DNA from: Nibricoccus aquaticus
GTDB taxonomy: Bacteria; Verrucomicrobiota; Verrucomicrobiia; Opitutales; Opitutaceae
DNA length: 64,000 bases
Assembly (NCBI RefSeq): GCF_002310495.1
Contig: NZ_CP023344.1
Coordinates: forward strand, 1,798,001-1,862,000
Reading direction: 5' to 3'
Shown one piece after another: positions 40,186 to 49,366 of this stretch (position 1 is the first letter of the stretch; each line of letters begins with the position of its first letter). The notes beneath the pieces are model-generated. The model did no database searches. It saw only the letters and a list, made by a program, of their open reading frames with translations, and had not been told where the DNA came from. A program made the translations under genes and the position numbers.

Positions 40186-42312
40186 ATGCCTTCCGCGCCG
40201 TCGTCTGCCCCCTTGGAAAGTTATCACACGCAGCATTCGCCTTTCGGCGCATTCGCCAGCTTCACACTCGGGCTCGTCGATTCCCCCGGCGGTTTCGGCC
40301 ACGCCCTTCGCGGCCCCGCCCAACAAAATCTCTACATCGGCTTCCGCCCTTCCACGAAGTCGGACTGGAATCTCCTCCCTTACTTCACGCCTCCCAAATC
40401 CAACGAGGTCGCCTTCGTCGGCGAACTCGCCGTCCCGCAGGCCCCCAAAAACTACCGCTCCCTCCGCCCCGGCGATTACGACCGCCAGCTCGGCTGGGCC
40501 AGCGACACCTGGCGCGCCGGGGATGATCGCTTCACCTTTTCTCTCCTCACGCCGTTCTCCCGCGTCCCCGATCCCGCGAAACTTACCGCAGCCGACGCCC
40601 GCCTCCATCTCGCCCCGCTCGTCTCCGGTTTCATCGAGTACGACAACCGCCAGGGGAAAACCCCCGCCGAGCTCATCTTCGGCCTCGGCGAACCCGATCG
40701 CGGTCTGCATCCGCTTTCCGACGACGCCAGCCCGCTCGCCGGCTTTGCCTGCGGCACCGAGTACGCCTACGCCACCAAACCCGGCCGCGGCATCGAGCTC
40801 CGCCAGGGCTTCGACGTCTTCTCTCCCAAGTTCCGCGACTACCGCGGTCTCCTCGTCATCGGCGGAGAAACCGCCCTCGTTTTCACCGTCCCCGCCGGAC
40901 AGAAAAAACGCTTCCCCCTCGTTCTCGCCTTCTACAACGCCGGCCAGATCACCACCGGCCTTCCCGCCAGCTACGCCTACACCCGGCACTTCTCCGGCCT
41001 GCCCGACGTACTCGCTCACGGCCTGAAAAATCACGCCCGCTACGCGAAAATCGCCCGCGACCGCGACGCCGAACTCACCCGCAGCCGCCTCAACGTCGAC
41101 CAGCAGTTCCTCCTCGCGCAGTCCACCCACAGCTACTTCGGCAACACCCAGCTTCTCTGGCATCGCGGCAAACCCCTCTGGGTCGTCAACGAGGGCGAAT
41201 ACCGCATGATGAACACCTTCGACCTCACCGTGGATCACGTGTTCTTCGAACTCGAATGGCTCCCTTGGGCCGTCCGCGACACCCTCGATCTTTTCGTCCG
41301 CCGCTACGGCTACACCGACCGTATCCGCACCGCGGATCGCCTCGCCCCCGGTGGTCTCGCCTTCACCCACGACATGGGCGTGATGAACCACTTCACCCCG
41401 CCCGGCCGCTCCAGCTACGAGTGCGACGACGTCGAAGGCTGCTTCAGCCACATGACGATGGAGCAACTCCTCAACTGGATTCTCACCGCTGTCACCTACG
41501 CCGAAAAAACCGGCGACCGCCCCTGGCTGGTCCGCAAAAAAAAGATCCTCCTCGCTTGCGCCGAAAGCCTCCGCCGTCGCGATCACCCCGATCCGAAAAA
41601 ACGCGACGGCATCCTCAAGCACGACTCCTCCCGCACGGGCACCCACGGCTGGGAAATCACCACTTACGACAGCCTCGACGTCTCCCTCGGCCAGGCCCGC
41701 AACAACCTCTACCTCGCCGTCAAAACCCTCGGCGCCTGGGTCCTCCTCGAAAACGCCTTCGCCCGCCTCGGCCTCAAAAAAGAGTCCACCTCTGCCCGCG
41801 CCACGTCCGACCTGCTCGCCCGCTCGATCACTCAAAAATTCGACCCCGCCACCGGCTTCTTCCCCGCCGTTTTCGAAAAAGGAAACCAGTCCCGCATTAT
41901 CCCGCTTATCGAGGGCCTCGTTTACCCGCTGTATCTGGGTTACCGCGACGCTATCGATCCCGCCGGCCGCTTCGCCCCGCTCTTCGACCAATTTCGCCAG
42001 CACCTAGCTCAAGTCTTCAAACGAGGCATCTGCCTCGATGAAACTTCCGGCGGCTGGAAAATGAGCAGCACCAGCCGCAACACCTGGTTCAGCAAGATCG
42101 CCATCTCCCAGCACGTCATCCGCCAGCTCTTCCCCGAGACGCTCTCGCCCGAAGCCCTCGCCGCCGACCGCGTCCACGCCGACTGGCAGCGCCGCCCCGG
42201 CTGCGGCGCCTTCGCCATGTGCGACCAGATCCTCAGCGACACCGGCGTTGTCTGCGGCTCCCGCTACTACCCCCGCGGCGTCACCGCCTGGCTCTGGCTC
42301 CTCGAAAAATAG
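40186..42312 (+). CDS. beta-xylosidase, GH52
   Basis: Enzyme of 708 residues releasing xylose from short xylo-oligosaccharides; no signal peptide is seen, so it should act in the cytoplasm behind the importer. The family is nearly monospecific. Nucleophile Glu is in VVNEGEYRMMNTFDLTVDH (about 336) and the acid/base Asp lies in TTYDSLDVSLGQARNNLYLA (about 495-498). HSPFGAFASFTLGLVDSPGGFG near the N-terminus and GGWKMSSTSRNTWFSKIAISQHV near the C-terminus are typical. ATG 40186 is chosen because the family N-terminus begins there. First gene of a plus-strand xylan cluster. Confidence 0.95.
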   Translation: MPSAPSSAPLESYHTQHSPFGAFASFTLGLVDSPGGFGHALRGPAQQNLYIGFRPSTKSDWNLLPYFTPPKSNEVAFVGELAVPQAPKNYRSLRPGDYDRQLGWASDTWRAGDDRFTFSLLTPFSRVPDPAKLTAADARLHLAPLVSGFIEYDNRQGKTPAELIFGLGEPDRGLHPLSDDASPLAGFACGTEYAYATKPGRGIELRQGFDVFSPKFRDYRGLLVIGGETALVFTVPAGQKKRFPLVLAFYNAGQITTGLPASYAYTRHFSGLPDVLAHGLKNHARYAKIARDRDAELTRSRLNVDQQFLLAQSTHSYFGNTQLLWHRGKPLWVVNEGEYRMMNTFDLTVDHVFFELEWLPWAVRDTLDLFVRRYGYTDRIRTADRLAPGGLAFTHDMGVMNHFTPPGRSSYECDDVEGCFSHMTMEQLLNWILTAVTYAEKTGDRPWLVRKKKILLACAESLRRRDHPDPKKRDGILKHDSSRTGTHGWEITTYDSLDVSLGQARNNLYLAVKTLGAWVLLENAFARLGLKKESTSARATSDLLARSITQKFDPATGFFPAVFEKGNQSRIIPLIEGLVYPLYLGYRDAIDPAGRFAPLFDQFRQHLAQVFKRGICLDETSGGWKMSSTSRNTWFSKIAISQHVIRQLFPETLSPEALAADRVHADWQRRPGCGAFAMCDQILSDTGVVCGSRYYPRGVTAWLWLLEK

Positions 42313-42460
42313 TTCTCCCCGATCTCGCGCCCAAGAAGCGCCGCCGTTCCCACCCGCTTCCGCTTTCGCATTCCCTCAAATACCACTCCCCGAACAGAAC
42401 CTCTCGGGCTCCGAGATTCCTCGCTAGCTCCCCGCGCGCTCCAGATTTCGCCTCCTTCCG

Positions 42461-42499
42461 AAATCCTGTTCATCCTCTTAATCCTGTCCAAAATTTCCG
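42461..42499 (+). repeat. oriented intergenic repeat, family A copy 5
   Basis: AATCCTGTTCATCCTCTT then AATCCTGTCCAAAATTTCCG in the 225-base gap between GH52 and the transporter. It is preceded by GATTTCGCCTCCTTCCGAAATC, a decayed version of the third hairpin of the element at 2157. Confidence 0.65.
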
Positions 42500-42537
42500 C
42501 CTCCGTTTCCTTTTCTGTTACGCCTTAGTCACGCCCC

Positions 42538-44235
42538 ATGACCCCAGCCCCAGCATCCTCCGGCAAACTCTCCGTCACCGAAAAAGTCGGCTACAGCGCC
42601 GCCGACGCCGCCGCGAACTTCGTCTTCATGACGATGATTCTCTTCCAGCTGAATTTCTACACCGACGTCTTCGGCCTCAGCGCCAGCGCCGCCGCCGCCA
42701 TTCTGCTCTGGCCGCGCCTGTGGGACGCCCTCTTCGATCCGATCATGGGCGTCCTCGCCGACCGCACCAACACCCGCTGGGGAAAATTCCGCCCTTGGAT
42801 CTTGTGGACCTCCGTACCGTGGGCCGTGTGTATGGTTCTCGCGTATACGACGCCCGAAGGCTGGAGCACCGCCGCGATGGTCGCCTACGCCGGCATCACG
42901 AACACCATCCTGATGACGCTCTACTCGATGAACAACATGCCGTACTCCGCCCTCGGCGGCGTCATGACGGCCGACCTCAACGAACGCACTAAACTCAATT
43001 CCTACCGCTTCGTCGCCGTGAACATCGCCCAGTTCATCGTTGGCGGCCTCACCCTCCCGCTCGTCCACCGCTTCTCCGAAGGCGCCACCCGCCAGCACGG
43101 CTGGCAGGTCACGATGACGATCTGGGCCGTCCTCTGTTTCGTCCTCTTCCTCGTCACCTTCTTCACGACCAAGGAGCGCGTTGAAACTTCGCCCATACAA
43201 AGCAACGCACTTCCAGCTCCCGAAACTCCTCAAAAATCCAAGTTTTTCCCTGCTTGCTTGTTAATGGGCTGCGCCACGGGAGTAGTTCTGATCTACACTC
43301 ATGATCTCATACACTGGGAGCTTCTTAAAAGAATCGTTGTGGGCGCCCTGGCAGGAGCATTTCTCACGACACTTTGGTCGATTCTTCCTTTCTCGGTAAG
43401 ACAGGACTTTCGAGATCTTAAGAAAAACGCTCCGTGGATCGCCCTCGTCGCCTTCACCGTTTTCAACTTCGCCATGTTGGCCTTCCGCGGCGGCGCTCAC
43501 TATAATTACTACCATCACTTCGCCGACAAAGCCGCCATGTTCGACTTCGTCGAAAAACTCGGCCTTACCACGCCCTCGCTCGAAAAAGCCGACACCATCC
43601 TCGACTACTGGCTCGGCTACATCGTCCACGGCACACGCGAAACCGCCGCCACCTCCAACGTCGCCGATGTCTTCAACAGCATCGTCAACATGACCGGCAC
43701 TGCCGTCACCATCCTCGTCATCATCCTCTCCGCCGGCTTCTCGAAACGCTTCGGCAAAAAAGCCGTCATCGGCTGGGGCTTCGCCCTCTCCGCACTCAAC
43801 GCCTTCGCCATGTACCTCCTCGCGCCGACCGACACCCTCGGCATGTGGTTCCTCGCCGTCACCGGCTCGATCGTCTACGCGCCGACCATCGCCGTCGCCT
43901 GGGCCATGTACGCCGACGCCGCCGACTACTCCGAATGGCAGACCGGCCGCCGCTTCACCGGCATCGTTTTTGCCACTATTGGCTTCTCGCTCAAAGCCGG
44001 CCTCGCACTCGGCTCCGCCGCTTTCCTCTGGCTCATGGCCGGTATCTGGGAGTACGATACCAAATTGGCATCCGCCACCAACGCCCTCGCCGGCTACCGC
44101 GCCACCAGCAGCATCATCGTCGGCCTCCTCTTCATCGGCGGCGCGATCTCCATCGCCGCCTGCAAACTCAACAAAGCCCGCACCCTCCAGATGGCCGACG
44201 AACTCGCCGCCCGCCGCGCGAAAGCCGCCGCCTGA
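42538..44235 (+). CDS. GPH-family glycoside/pentoside transporter with inserted segment
   Basis: Inner-membrane cation:sugar symporter of 565 residues, likely importing xylosides or aldouronic oligomers for the flanking intracellular enzymes. GPH signatures: KLSVTEKVGYSAADAAANFVF, WPRLWDALFDPIMGVLADRTNTRWGKFRPWIL, MNNMPYSALGGVMTADLNERTKLNSYRF, ADAADYSEWQTGRRFTGIVFA. About twelve core helices. Odd: between the sixth and seventh core helices (about residues 217-297, bases 43188-43428) is an in-frame insertion of much lower GC with two extra hydrophobic stretches (FFPACLLMGCATGVVLIYTH; IVVGALAGAFLTTLWSILPF). Usual members have about 450-480 residues. A second extra loop follows (LDYWLGYIVHGTRETAATSNVADVFN). 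Confidence 0.92.
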   Translation: MTPAPASSGKLSVTEKVGYSAADAAANFVFMTMILFQLNFYTDVFGLSASAAAAILLWPRLWDALFDPIMGVLADRTNTRWGKFRPWILWTSVPWAVCMVLAYTTPEGWSTAAMVAYAGITNTILMTLYSMNNMPYSALGGVMTADLNERTKLNSYRFVAVNIAQFIVGGLTLPLVHRFSEGATRQHGWQVTMTIWAVLCFVLFLVTFFTTKERVETSPIQSNALPAPETPQKSKFFPACLLMGCATGVVLIYTHDLIHWELLKRIVVGALAGAFLTTLWSILPFSVRQDFRDLKKNAPWIALVAFTVFNFAMLAFRGGAHYNYYHHFADKAAMFDFVEKLGLTTPSLEKADTILDYWLGYIVHGTRETAATSNVADVFNSIVNMTGTAVTILVIILSAGFSKRFGKKAVIGWGFALSALNAFAMYLLAPTDTLGMWFLAVTGSIVYAPTIAVAWAMYADAADYSEWQTGRRFTGIVFATIGFSLKAGLALGSAAFLWLMAGIWEYDTKLASATNALAGYRATSSIIVGLLFIGGAISIAACKLNKARTLQMADELAARRAKAAA

Positions 44236-44243
44236 TTTCCTTC

Positions 44244-44268
44244 GTAGGGCTCGCGCTTGCGCGATGCC
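44244..44268 (+). repeat. REP-like hairpin with GTAG head, class 1 copy 2
   Basis: GTAG then GGC-TCGCGC-TT-GCGCGA-T-GCC, 8 bases after the transporter stop. Same layout as 12691-12716 with a changed but paired stem. Confidence 0.6.
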
Positions 44269-44339
44269 ACTCACCACCGCCCGCGTTCCTGCTTCTTTTC
44301 CTCCGCACCCGTAGTCCACCACGGCGCCACGCATCGCCA

Positions 44340-44375
44340 TAGGTCCTATAAGTCCCATAAGACCTATAGGACCTA
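44340..44375. repeat. four tandem 9-base near-palindromes
   Basis: TAGGTCCTA, TAAGTCCCA, TAAGACCTA, TAGGACCTA in direct succession, each close to the palindrome TAGGWCCTA. The outer units form a perfect long inverted repeat. Located about 75 bases before the GH67 start. It could be a multi-site operator or another tandem-unit repeat. Confidence 0.6.
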
Positions 44376-44447
44376 TTTCTTTCCGCCGCCCACCGCTGTC
44401 CTCTTGTCACCTGGCCCTTGATCCTTGGCCCTGCGTCCTCACCCGCC

Positions 44448-46577
44448 ATGCCCCGCCTCTTCGCCCTCGCCGTCATTTTCGCCTCGCTCGCACTCTCCTC
44501 CGCCCGCTCCGACGACGGCTACCGCCTCTGGCTCCGCTACGACCGCATCGAAAACGAAACCTACCGCACTCAAGCCGCGCCCGCCCTCGGTCGCATCGTC
44601 CTCGCCACGCCCTCCGGCGCGGAGTCCCCAACCGTCGCTGCCGCCCGCGACGAACTCACCACCGCCCTCGGCAACCTCCTCGGCGCAACTCCCGTCATCA
44701 CCCTCGAAAAACTTCCTGCCGCTTCATCTGCCGTAGCCCGCTCCTCCGACGCCTTCTCCGTCTCCTCGCCTTCCTCTTTCACTCCTCACTCTTCACCTCT
44801 CACCATTTCCGCATCCTCCGACCTCGGCATCCTCTACGGCACCTTCGCCCTCCTCCGCCACCTCCAGACCGGCCAGCCGCTCGAAAACCTTTCCCTCACC
44901 TCGTATCCAAAAATCCAGCACCGCCTCCTCAACCATTGGGACGACCTCAACGGCCACGTCGAACGCGGCTACGCCGGCTCCTCTCTCTGGGAATGGTTCT
45001 ACCTCCCCGAGATCCGCAACCCGCGCTACCACGACTACGCCCGCGCCTGCGCCTCCCTCGGCCTCAACGGCACCGTCCTCACCAACGTCAACGCCAACGC
45101 CCAGATCCTCACCGCGCCCTACCTCGCCAAAGTCGCCGCGCTCGCCGGTGAATTCCGCCCCTACGGCATCCGCGTCTACCTCACCGCCCGCTTCAGCGCC
45201 CCCATCGAAATCGGCGGCTTGAAAACCGCCGACCCGCTCGACCCCGCCGTCGCCGCCTGGTGGAAAACCAAAGTCGCCGAGATCTACCGCGCCATCCCCG
45301 ACTTCGGCGGCTTCCTCGTCAAAGCCAACTCCGAGGGCCAGCCCGGACCGCAGGACTACAAACGCACCCACGCCGACGGCGCCAACCTCCTCGCCGACGC
45401 CGTCGCTCCCCACGGCGGCATCATCATGTGGCGCGCCTTCGTGTATTCGCCCGACAACAACGACGACCGCGTCAAACAGGCCGTCACCGAATTCGCTCCG
45501 CTCGACGGCAAATTCCGCGACAACGTCATCGTCCAGATCAAGAACGGCCCACTCGACTTCATGCCGCGCGAGCCCTTCTCCCCGCTCTTCGGCGCCATGC
45601 CCAAGACCCGACTCGCCGCAGAACTCCAGATCACCCAGGAATACCTCGGCCAGTCCACCCAGCTGGCCTTCCTCGCCCCGATGTGGCGCGAATTCCTCGA
45701 CGCCGACACTTTCGCCAACGGCCCCGGCACCACCATCGCCTCCCTCATAGACGGCTCGACGAAACGCCAGCAACCCAGCGTCATCGCCGGCGTCGCCAAC
45801 ACCGGCACCGACCGCAACTGGACCGGCCATCTCCTCGCACAAGCCAACTGGTACGCCTTCGGTCGTCTCACTTGGGATCACTCGCTCACCTCCGAACAGA
45901 TCGCCGATGAATGGACCAAGATGACTTTCGGCCACGACGCCTCCGTCGTCTCCACGATCACCAAGCTCCTCCTCGGCTCCCGCGAAACCGTCGTCAACTA
46001 CTCCATGCCCCTCGGCCTCACCCACATCATGGCCGAAGGTCACCACTACGGCCCCGGCCCCTGGGTCGACAAACTCGGCCGCGCCGACTGGACCTCCGTT
46101 TACTATCACCGCGCCGCCGCAACTGGCCTCGGCTTCAACCGCACCGCCACAGGCTCCAACGCCCTCGCCCAATATTCTCCCGCCATCGCGCAACGCTACG
46201 GCTCTCTCACCGACTGCCCCGAAAATCTCCTCCTCTGGTTCCACCACGTCGCTTGGGACCACCGCCTCCGCTCCGGTCGCACACTCTGGGACGAACTCTG
46301 CCTGCGCTATCAACAAGGCGTCGACGAAGTCCGCGCCATGCGCCGCGACTGGGATTCGCTCAAAGGCCGCATCGACGACGAACGCTTCACCCACATCCAG
46401 CAACGCCTCACCCGCCAGGAACTCGACGCCATCGAATGGCGCGACGCCTGCCTCCTCTACTTCCAGACTTTCTCCAAACGCCCCTTCCCCGCCGGGATCG
46501 AACCTCCCGCGCACCCACTTTCCCACTACATCTCGCAAAAACGCCGCCACATGCCCGGCGACCCCAGCGGGAAATAA
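44448..46577 (+). CDS. alpha-glucuronidase, GH67
   Basis: Enzyme of 709 residues that removes 4-O-methylglucuronate from the ends of aldouronic acids. Signal peptide about 1-22 (MPRLFALAVIFASLALSSARS). Catalytic region: KANSEGQPGPQDYKRTHADGANLLADAV (acid Glu about 296), IVQIKNGPLDFMPREPFSPLFGAM (base pair Asp/Glu about 369-374 onward), ITQEYLGQSTQLAFLAPMWREFLD, and the C-terminal dimer region WFHHVAWDHRLRSGRTLWDELCLRYQQGVDEV. Residues about 97-125 (SSDAFSVSSPSSFTPHSSPLTISASSD) form a Ser/Pro stretch made of TCACTCCTCACTCTTCACC-type units, like intergenic repeats that invaded the gene. ATG 44448 fits the signal peptide. Confidence 0.94.
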   Translation: MPRLFALAVIFASLALSSARSDDGYRLWLRYDRIENETYRTQAAPALGRIVLATPSGAESPTVAAARDELTTALGNLLGATPVITLEKLPAASSAVARSSDAFSVSSPSSFTPHSSPLTISASSDLGILYGTFALLRHLQTGQPLENLSLTSYPKIQHRLLNHWDDLNGHVERGYAGSSLWEWFYLPEIRNPRYHDYARACASLGLNGTVLTNVNANAQILTAPYLAKVAALAGEFRPYGIRVYLTARFSAPIEIGGLKTADPLDPAVAAWWKTKVAEIYRAIPDFGGFLVKANSEGQPGPQDYKRTHADGANLLADAVAPHGGIIMWRAFVYSPDNNDDRVKQAVTEFAPLDGKFRDNVIVQIKNGPLDFMPREPFSPLFGAMPKTRLAAELQITQEYLGQSTQLAFLAPMWREFLDADTFANGPGTTIASLIDGSTKRQQPSVIAGVANTGTDRNWTGHLLAQANWYAFGRLTWDHSLTSEQIADEWTKMTFGHDASVVSTITKLLLGSRETVVNYSMPLGLTHIMAEGHHYGPGPWVDKLGRADWTSVYYHRAAATGLGFNRTATGSNALAQYSPAIAQRYGSLTDCPENLLLWFHHVAWDHRLRSGRTLWDELCLRYQQGVDEVRAMRRDWDSLKGRIDDERFTHIQQRLTRQELDAIEWRDACLLYFQTFSKRPFPAGIEPPAHPLSHYISQKRRHMPGDPSGK

Positions 46578-46628
46578 TTCTCCTCCGTTTCAGCCCTTCC
46601 GCTTTTCCGCGCCTCAGCGATCCCTCCG

Positions 46629-46708
46629 AATCCTGTCCCTCCTGTTAATCCTGTCCAAAACGCCGCCTCTTCTCCGCGCCCTCCGCGTCTCCGCGGTAAA
46701 ACAATTTC
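46629..46708 (+). repeat. oriented intergenic repeats, families A and C
   Basis: AATCCTGTCCCTCCTGTT then AATCCTGTCCAAAACGCCG (46629-46665), followed by CGCGCCCTCCGCGTCTCCG then CGGTAAAACAATTTCC (46672-46708), ending three bases before the GH43 start. Confidence 0.65.
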
Positions 46709-46711
46709 CCC

Positions 46712-48469
46712 ATGCCTTCCCCTCGCCCAAACCCGCTCTCCCGCTTTCTCCGTCCCTCCGCCCTCCTCCTTTCCCTCTTCACCCTTCACTCTTCCCTCCT
46801 CTCCGCTCCCGCTCCGGTGACCTTCAACTCCTTCACCTACACCGGCCGCGACACCGTCTTTGAAACGCCACTTCCCCCCGGTCATTTCCGCAATCCCATC
46901 CTCGCCGGCTACTACCCCGACCCCTCGATCTGCCGCGTCCCCGGAAAAACGCCCGACGCCCCCGCCGACTACTACCTCATCAATTCCACCTTCTCCCACT
47001 TTCCCGGCATCCCGATTTTCCACAGCCGCGACCTCGTCAACTGGACCCAGCTCGGCCACGTCATCGACCGCCCCGACCAGCTCAACTACGACGGCCTCGG
47101 CATCACGCGCGGCCTATTCGCCCCCGCCATCGAATACCACAACGGCACCTTCTACGTCGTCTGCACGTTGATCGGCCGCGGCGGCAACTTCCTCGTCACC
47201 GCCACCGATCCCGCCGGCCCCTGGAGCGATCCGATCTGGCTCGGTTTCGACGGCATCGATCCCTCGCTCTTCTTCGACGACGACGGCCGCGGCTGGCTCG
47301 TCAACAACGGCAATCCGCCCGACAACAAACCCCTCTACGACGGCCACCGCGCCATCTGGATTCAAGAGTTCGACGTCGCCTCGAAAAAACTCATCGGCCC
47401 CCGCTCCATCATCGTGAACGGTGGCGTCGATCTCTCCCAAAAACCCGTCTGGATCGAAGGTCCCCACCTCTACAAACGCGACGGCTGGTACTACCTCTGT
47501 TGTGCCGAAGGCGGCACCAGCACCGATCACTCCCAAGTCATCCTCCGCTCCAAATCCCCCACCGGCCCCTTCGTCCCCTGGGATAAAAATCCCATCCTCA
47601 CCCAGCGCGATCTCGACGGCTCCGCTCCCGGCGCTGTCACCTGCACCGGCCACGCCGACCTCGTGATCGGCCCCGACGGCCACTGGTGGTCCGTCTTCCT
47701 CGCCTGCCGTCCCTACGCACCGGATACTTGGGCCACCGGCCGTGAGACCTTCCTCCTCCCCGTCAAATGGACCGACGACGGCTGGCCCCAAATCCTCCCG
47801 CCCGGCGAACGCGTCCCCCTCATCGCCGCCGCTCCAAAACTCTCCGTCTCTCAACCCTCGACTCTCAGCTCTCAACCCGCCGCCACTCCCCTCACCGGCA
47901 ACTTCACCTGGACCGACGACTTCAACCAACCCGTTCTCTCGCCTCTCTGGATCATGATCCGCGCCCCGCGCGAAACCTGGCTCACCCTCGACCCATCCGC
48001 CGGTCACCTCGCCCTCACACCTCGCGCCGAACTCCTCTCCGGCACCCACAACCCCTCTTTCCTCGGCCGCCGCCTCCAACACTCGAAGTTTCAAACCTCC
48101 ACCAAGCTCGCCATCCCCGCCTCGTCCAACACCTCCGCCGGTCTGGCCGTCATCCAAAACGAAACCCACCACTACTTCAGCGGCGTTCGTCGCACCGCCG
48201 ACGGACTCACTGCCTTCGTCGAACTCCAAAACGGCGCAAAACCCGAAACGCTCGTCACACTCCCGCTTCCCGCCAACGCCACCTCCATCGAGCTCCGCCT
48301 CACCGGCGACGCCAAAGTCCTCTCCTTCGACTACGCGCTCACCCCGGGCGATTGGAAACCGCTCCTCTCCCAAGCCGACGCCTACCCCATCAGCGTCCAG
48401 GCCGCCGGCGGTGGCATCCACTTCACCGGCGCCCTCATCGGCCTCTACGCGCGATGCCTTCCGAGATAG
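46712..48469 (+). CDS. beta-xylosidase/arabinofuranosidase, GH43 (XynB-like, two-domain)
   Basis: Exported enzyme of 585 residues. Signal peptide about 1-32. Five-bladed propeller with catalytic Asp in LAGYYPDPSICRV (about 73), pKa-modulating Asp in GFDGIDPSLFFDDDGRG and acid Glu in KPVWIEGPHLYKRDG. A linker of Ser/Pro/Thr (SVSQPSTLSSQPAATPLTG, about 375-395) made from CTCAACCCTCGACTCTCAGC units leads to the C-terminal beta-sandwich (FTWTDDFNQPVLSPLWIMIRAP ... GGIHFTGALIGLYA). This two-domain form is typical of xylan side-chain and xylobiose enzymes. Last gene of the plus-strand xylan cluster. Confidence 0.93.
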   Translation: MPSPRPNPLSRFLRPSALLLSLFTLHSSLLSAPAPVTFNSFTYTGRDTVFETPLPPGHFRNPILAGYYPDPSICRVPGKTPDAPADYYLINSTFSHFPGIPIFHSRDLVNWTQLGHVIDRPDQLNYDGLGITRGLFAPAIEYHNGTFYVVCTLIGRGGNFLVTATDPAGPWSDPIWLGFDGIDPSLFFDDDGRGWLVNNGNPPDNKPLYDGHRAIWIQEFDVASKKLIGPRSIIVNGGVDLSQKPVWIEGPHLYKRDGWYYLCCAEGGTSTDHSQVILRSKSPTGPFVPWDKNPILTQRDLDGSAPGAVTCTGHADLVIGPDGHWWSVFLACRPYAPDTWATGRETFLLPVKWTDDGWPQILPPGERVPLIAAAPKLSVSQPSTLSSQPAATPLTGNFTWTDDFNQPVLSPLWIMIRAPRETWLTLDPSAGHLALTPRAELLSGTHNPSFLGRRLQHSKFQTSTKLAIPASSNTSAGLAVIQNETHHYFSGVRRTADGLTAFVELQNGAKPETLVTLPLPANATSIELRLTGDAKVLSFDYALTPGDWKPLLSQADAYPISVQAAGGGIHFTGALIGLYARCLPR

Positions 48470-48502
48470 AGCGCGTCATCCCTAACGCTCGCCCCCCTGA
48501 AG

Positions 48503-48522
48503 GGACGACCTCCGTGTCGTCC
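48503..48522 (+). repeat. REP-like hairpin with GAAG head, class 2 copy 4
   Basis: GGACGAC-CTCCGT-GTCGTCC in the gap between convergent GH43 and SDR genes; the head is GAAG rather than GTAG/GGAG. Confidence 0.65.
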
Positions 48523-48568
48523 GCCCTGTCATTCTCCGACGCACCACCGTCCGCTTTCTCTCTCTACC

Positions 48569-49336
48569 TCAGAACCCCACGCTCACGCCGCCATCCACCG
48601 GTAGTGTCACTCCGGTGACAAACCGCGACGCCGGCGACGTCAGATAAACCGCCGCCCACCCGATATCCTCCGGCTGCCCCAGCCGCGCCATCGGCGTGCG
48701 CCCGAGGATCTTCCCCTTGCGCGCCGGATCGCCATCGAGCGCCTTCCTCGACATCTCCGTCTCGATCCACCCCGGCGCGATCGCGTTTACACGAATCCCG
48801 TGCGGCGAAAACTCCGTCGAGTACCCCTTCACCATCCCCACCATCGCCGACTTCGCCGCCGTGTAAGCGATCACCAGCGGAATCCCAAACAGCGACGCCA
48901 TCGACGCCGTGAATAAAATCGTCCCGTGCTTCCGCTCGATCATCCCCGGCACCACCGCCCGCGTCAGCGCATGAGCCCCCACGATATGCGTGTTCAGCAC
49001 CTTCTGAAATTCCTCCGCCGATGTCTCCACCGCCGGCTTCTTCAAATGAATCCCCGCGTTGTTCACGAGCGATGTCACCGGCCCCACCTCACGCGTCACC
49101 CGCTCGATCAGCGCCCCTGCCCCATCGAGCTGCGTCACATCATGCACCGCAAACGACGCGCCCGCTCCCAGCTCCTTCACCGCCGCCGCGAGTTCAGCCT
49201 CCCGCCGCCCCACCAGCACCACCCGCGCTCCCGCCGCTGTCATGCTCCGTGCCATCGCGAGTCCGATCCCGGTGCCACCACCTGTGATCAGGACAACTTC
49301 GCCGCTAAGTGAAAAAACAGTTGGGAATGAGGACAT
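48569..49336 (-). CDS. short-chain dehydrogenase, probable fructuronate reductase-type
   Basis: NAD(P)-dependent oxidoreductase of 255 residues: cofactor loop TGGGTGIG (about 19-26), NNAG (about 91-94), catalytic YTAAK (about 158-162), Ser in TASMAS, and C-terminal [11 protein letters not shown]. It lies in the same direction as GH43 and uxuA. Some SDRs linked to uxuA (as in Bacillus) reduce D-fructuronate to D-mannonate, the step before mannonate dehydratase; that role is inferred from position. Gluconate 5-dehydrogenase or KDG/DKI reduction are alternatives. Confidence 0.85.
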   Translation of the reverse strand: MSSFPTVFSLSGEVVLITGGGTGIGLAMARSMTAAGARVVLVGRREAELAAAVKELGAGASFAVHDVTQLDGAGALIERVTREVGPVTSLVNNAGIHLKKPAVETSAEEFQKVLNTHIVGAHALTRAVVPGMIERKHGTILFTASMASLFGIPLVIAYTAAKSAMVGMVKGYSTEFSPHGIRVNAIAPGWIETEMSRKALDGDPARKGKILGRTPMARLGQPEDIGWAAVYLTSPASRFVTGVTLPVDGGVSVGF

Positions 49337-49366
49337 GATTAAAAATTGGATGCAGACCGTGCGCGC

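Noticed and set aside
40076-40252. N-terminal extension of the LacI regulator
   Set aside because: LacI proteins start a few residues before the helix-turn-helix, which fits ATG 40075.
40177-42003. Long minus-strand frame opposite GH52
   Set aside because: Acidic low-complexity mirror translation; GH52 is well supported.
44340-44375. Possible CRISPR array
   Set aside because: Units are 9 bases with no spacers and no cas genes nearby.
44793-46550. Long minus-strand frame opposite GH67
   Set aside because: Same mirror effect; the GH67 catalytic motifs are on the plus strand.
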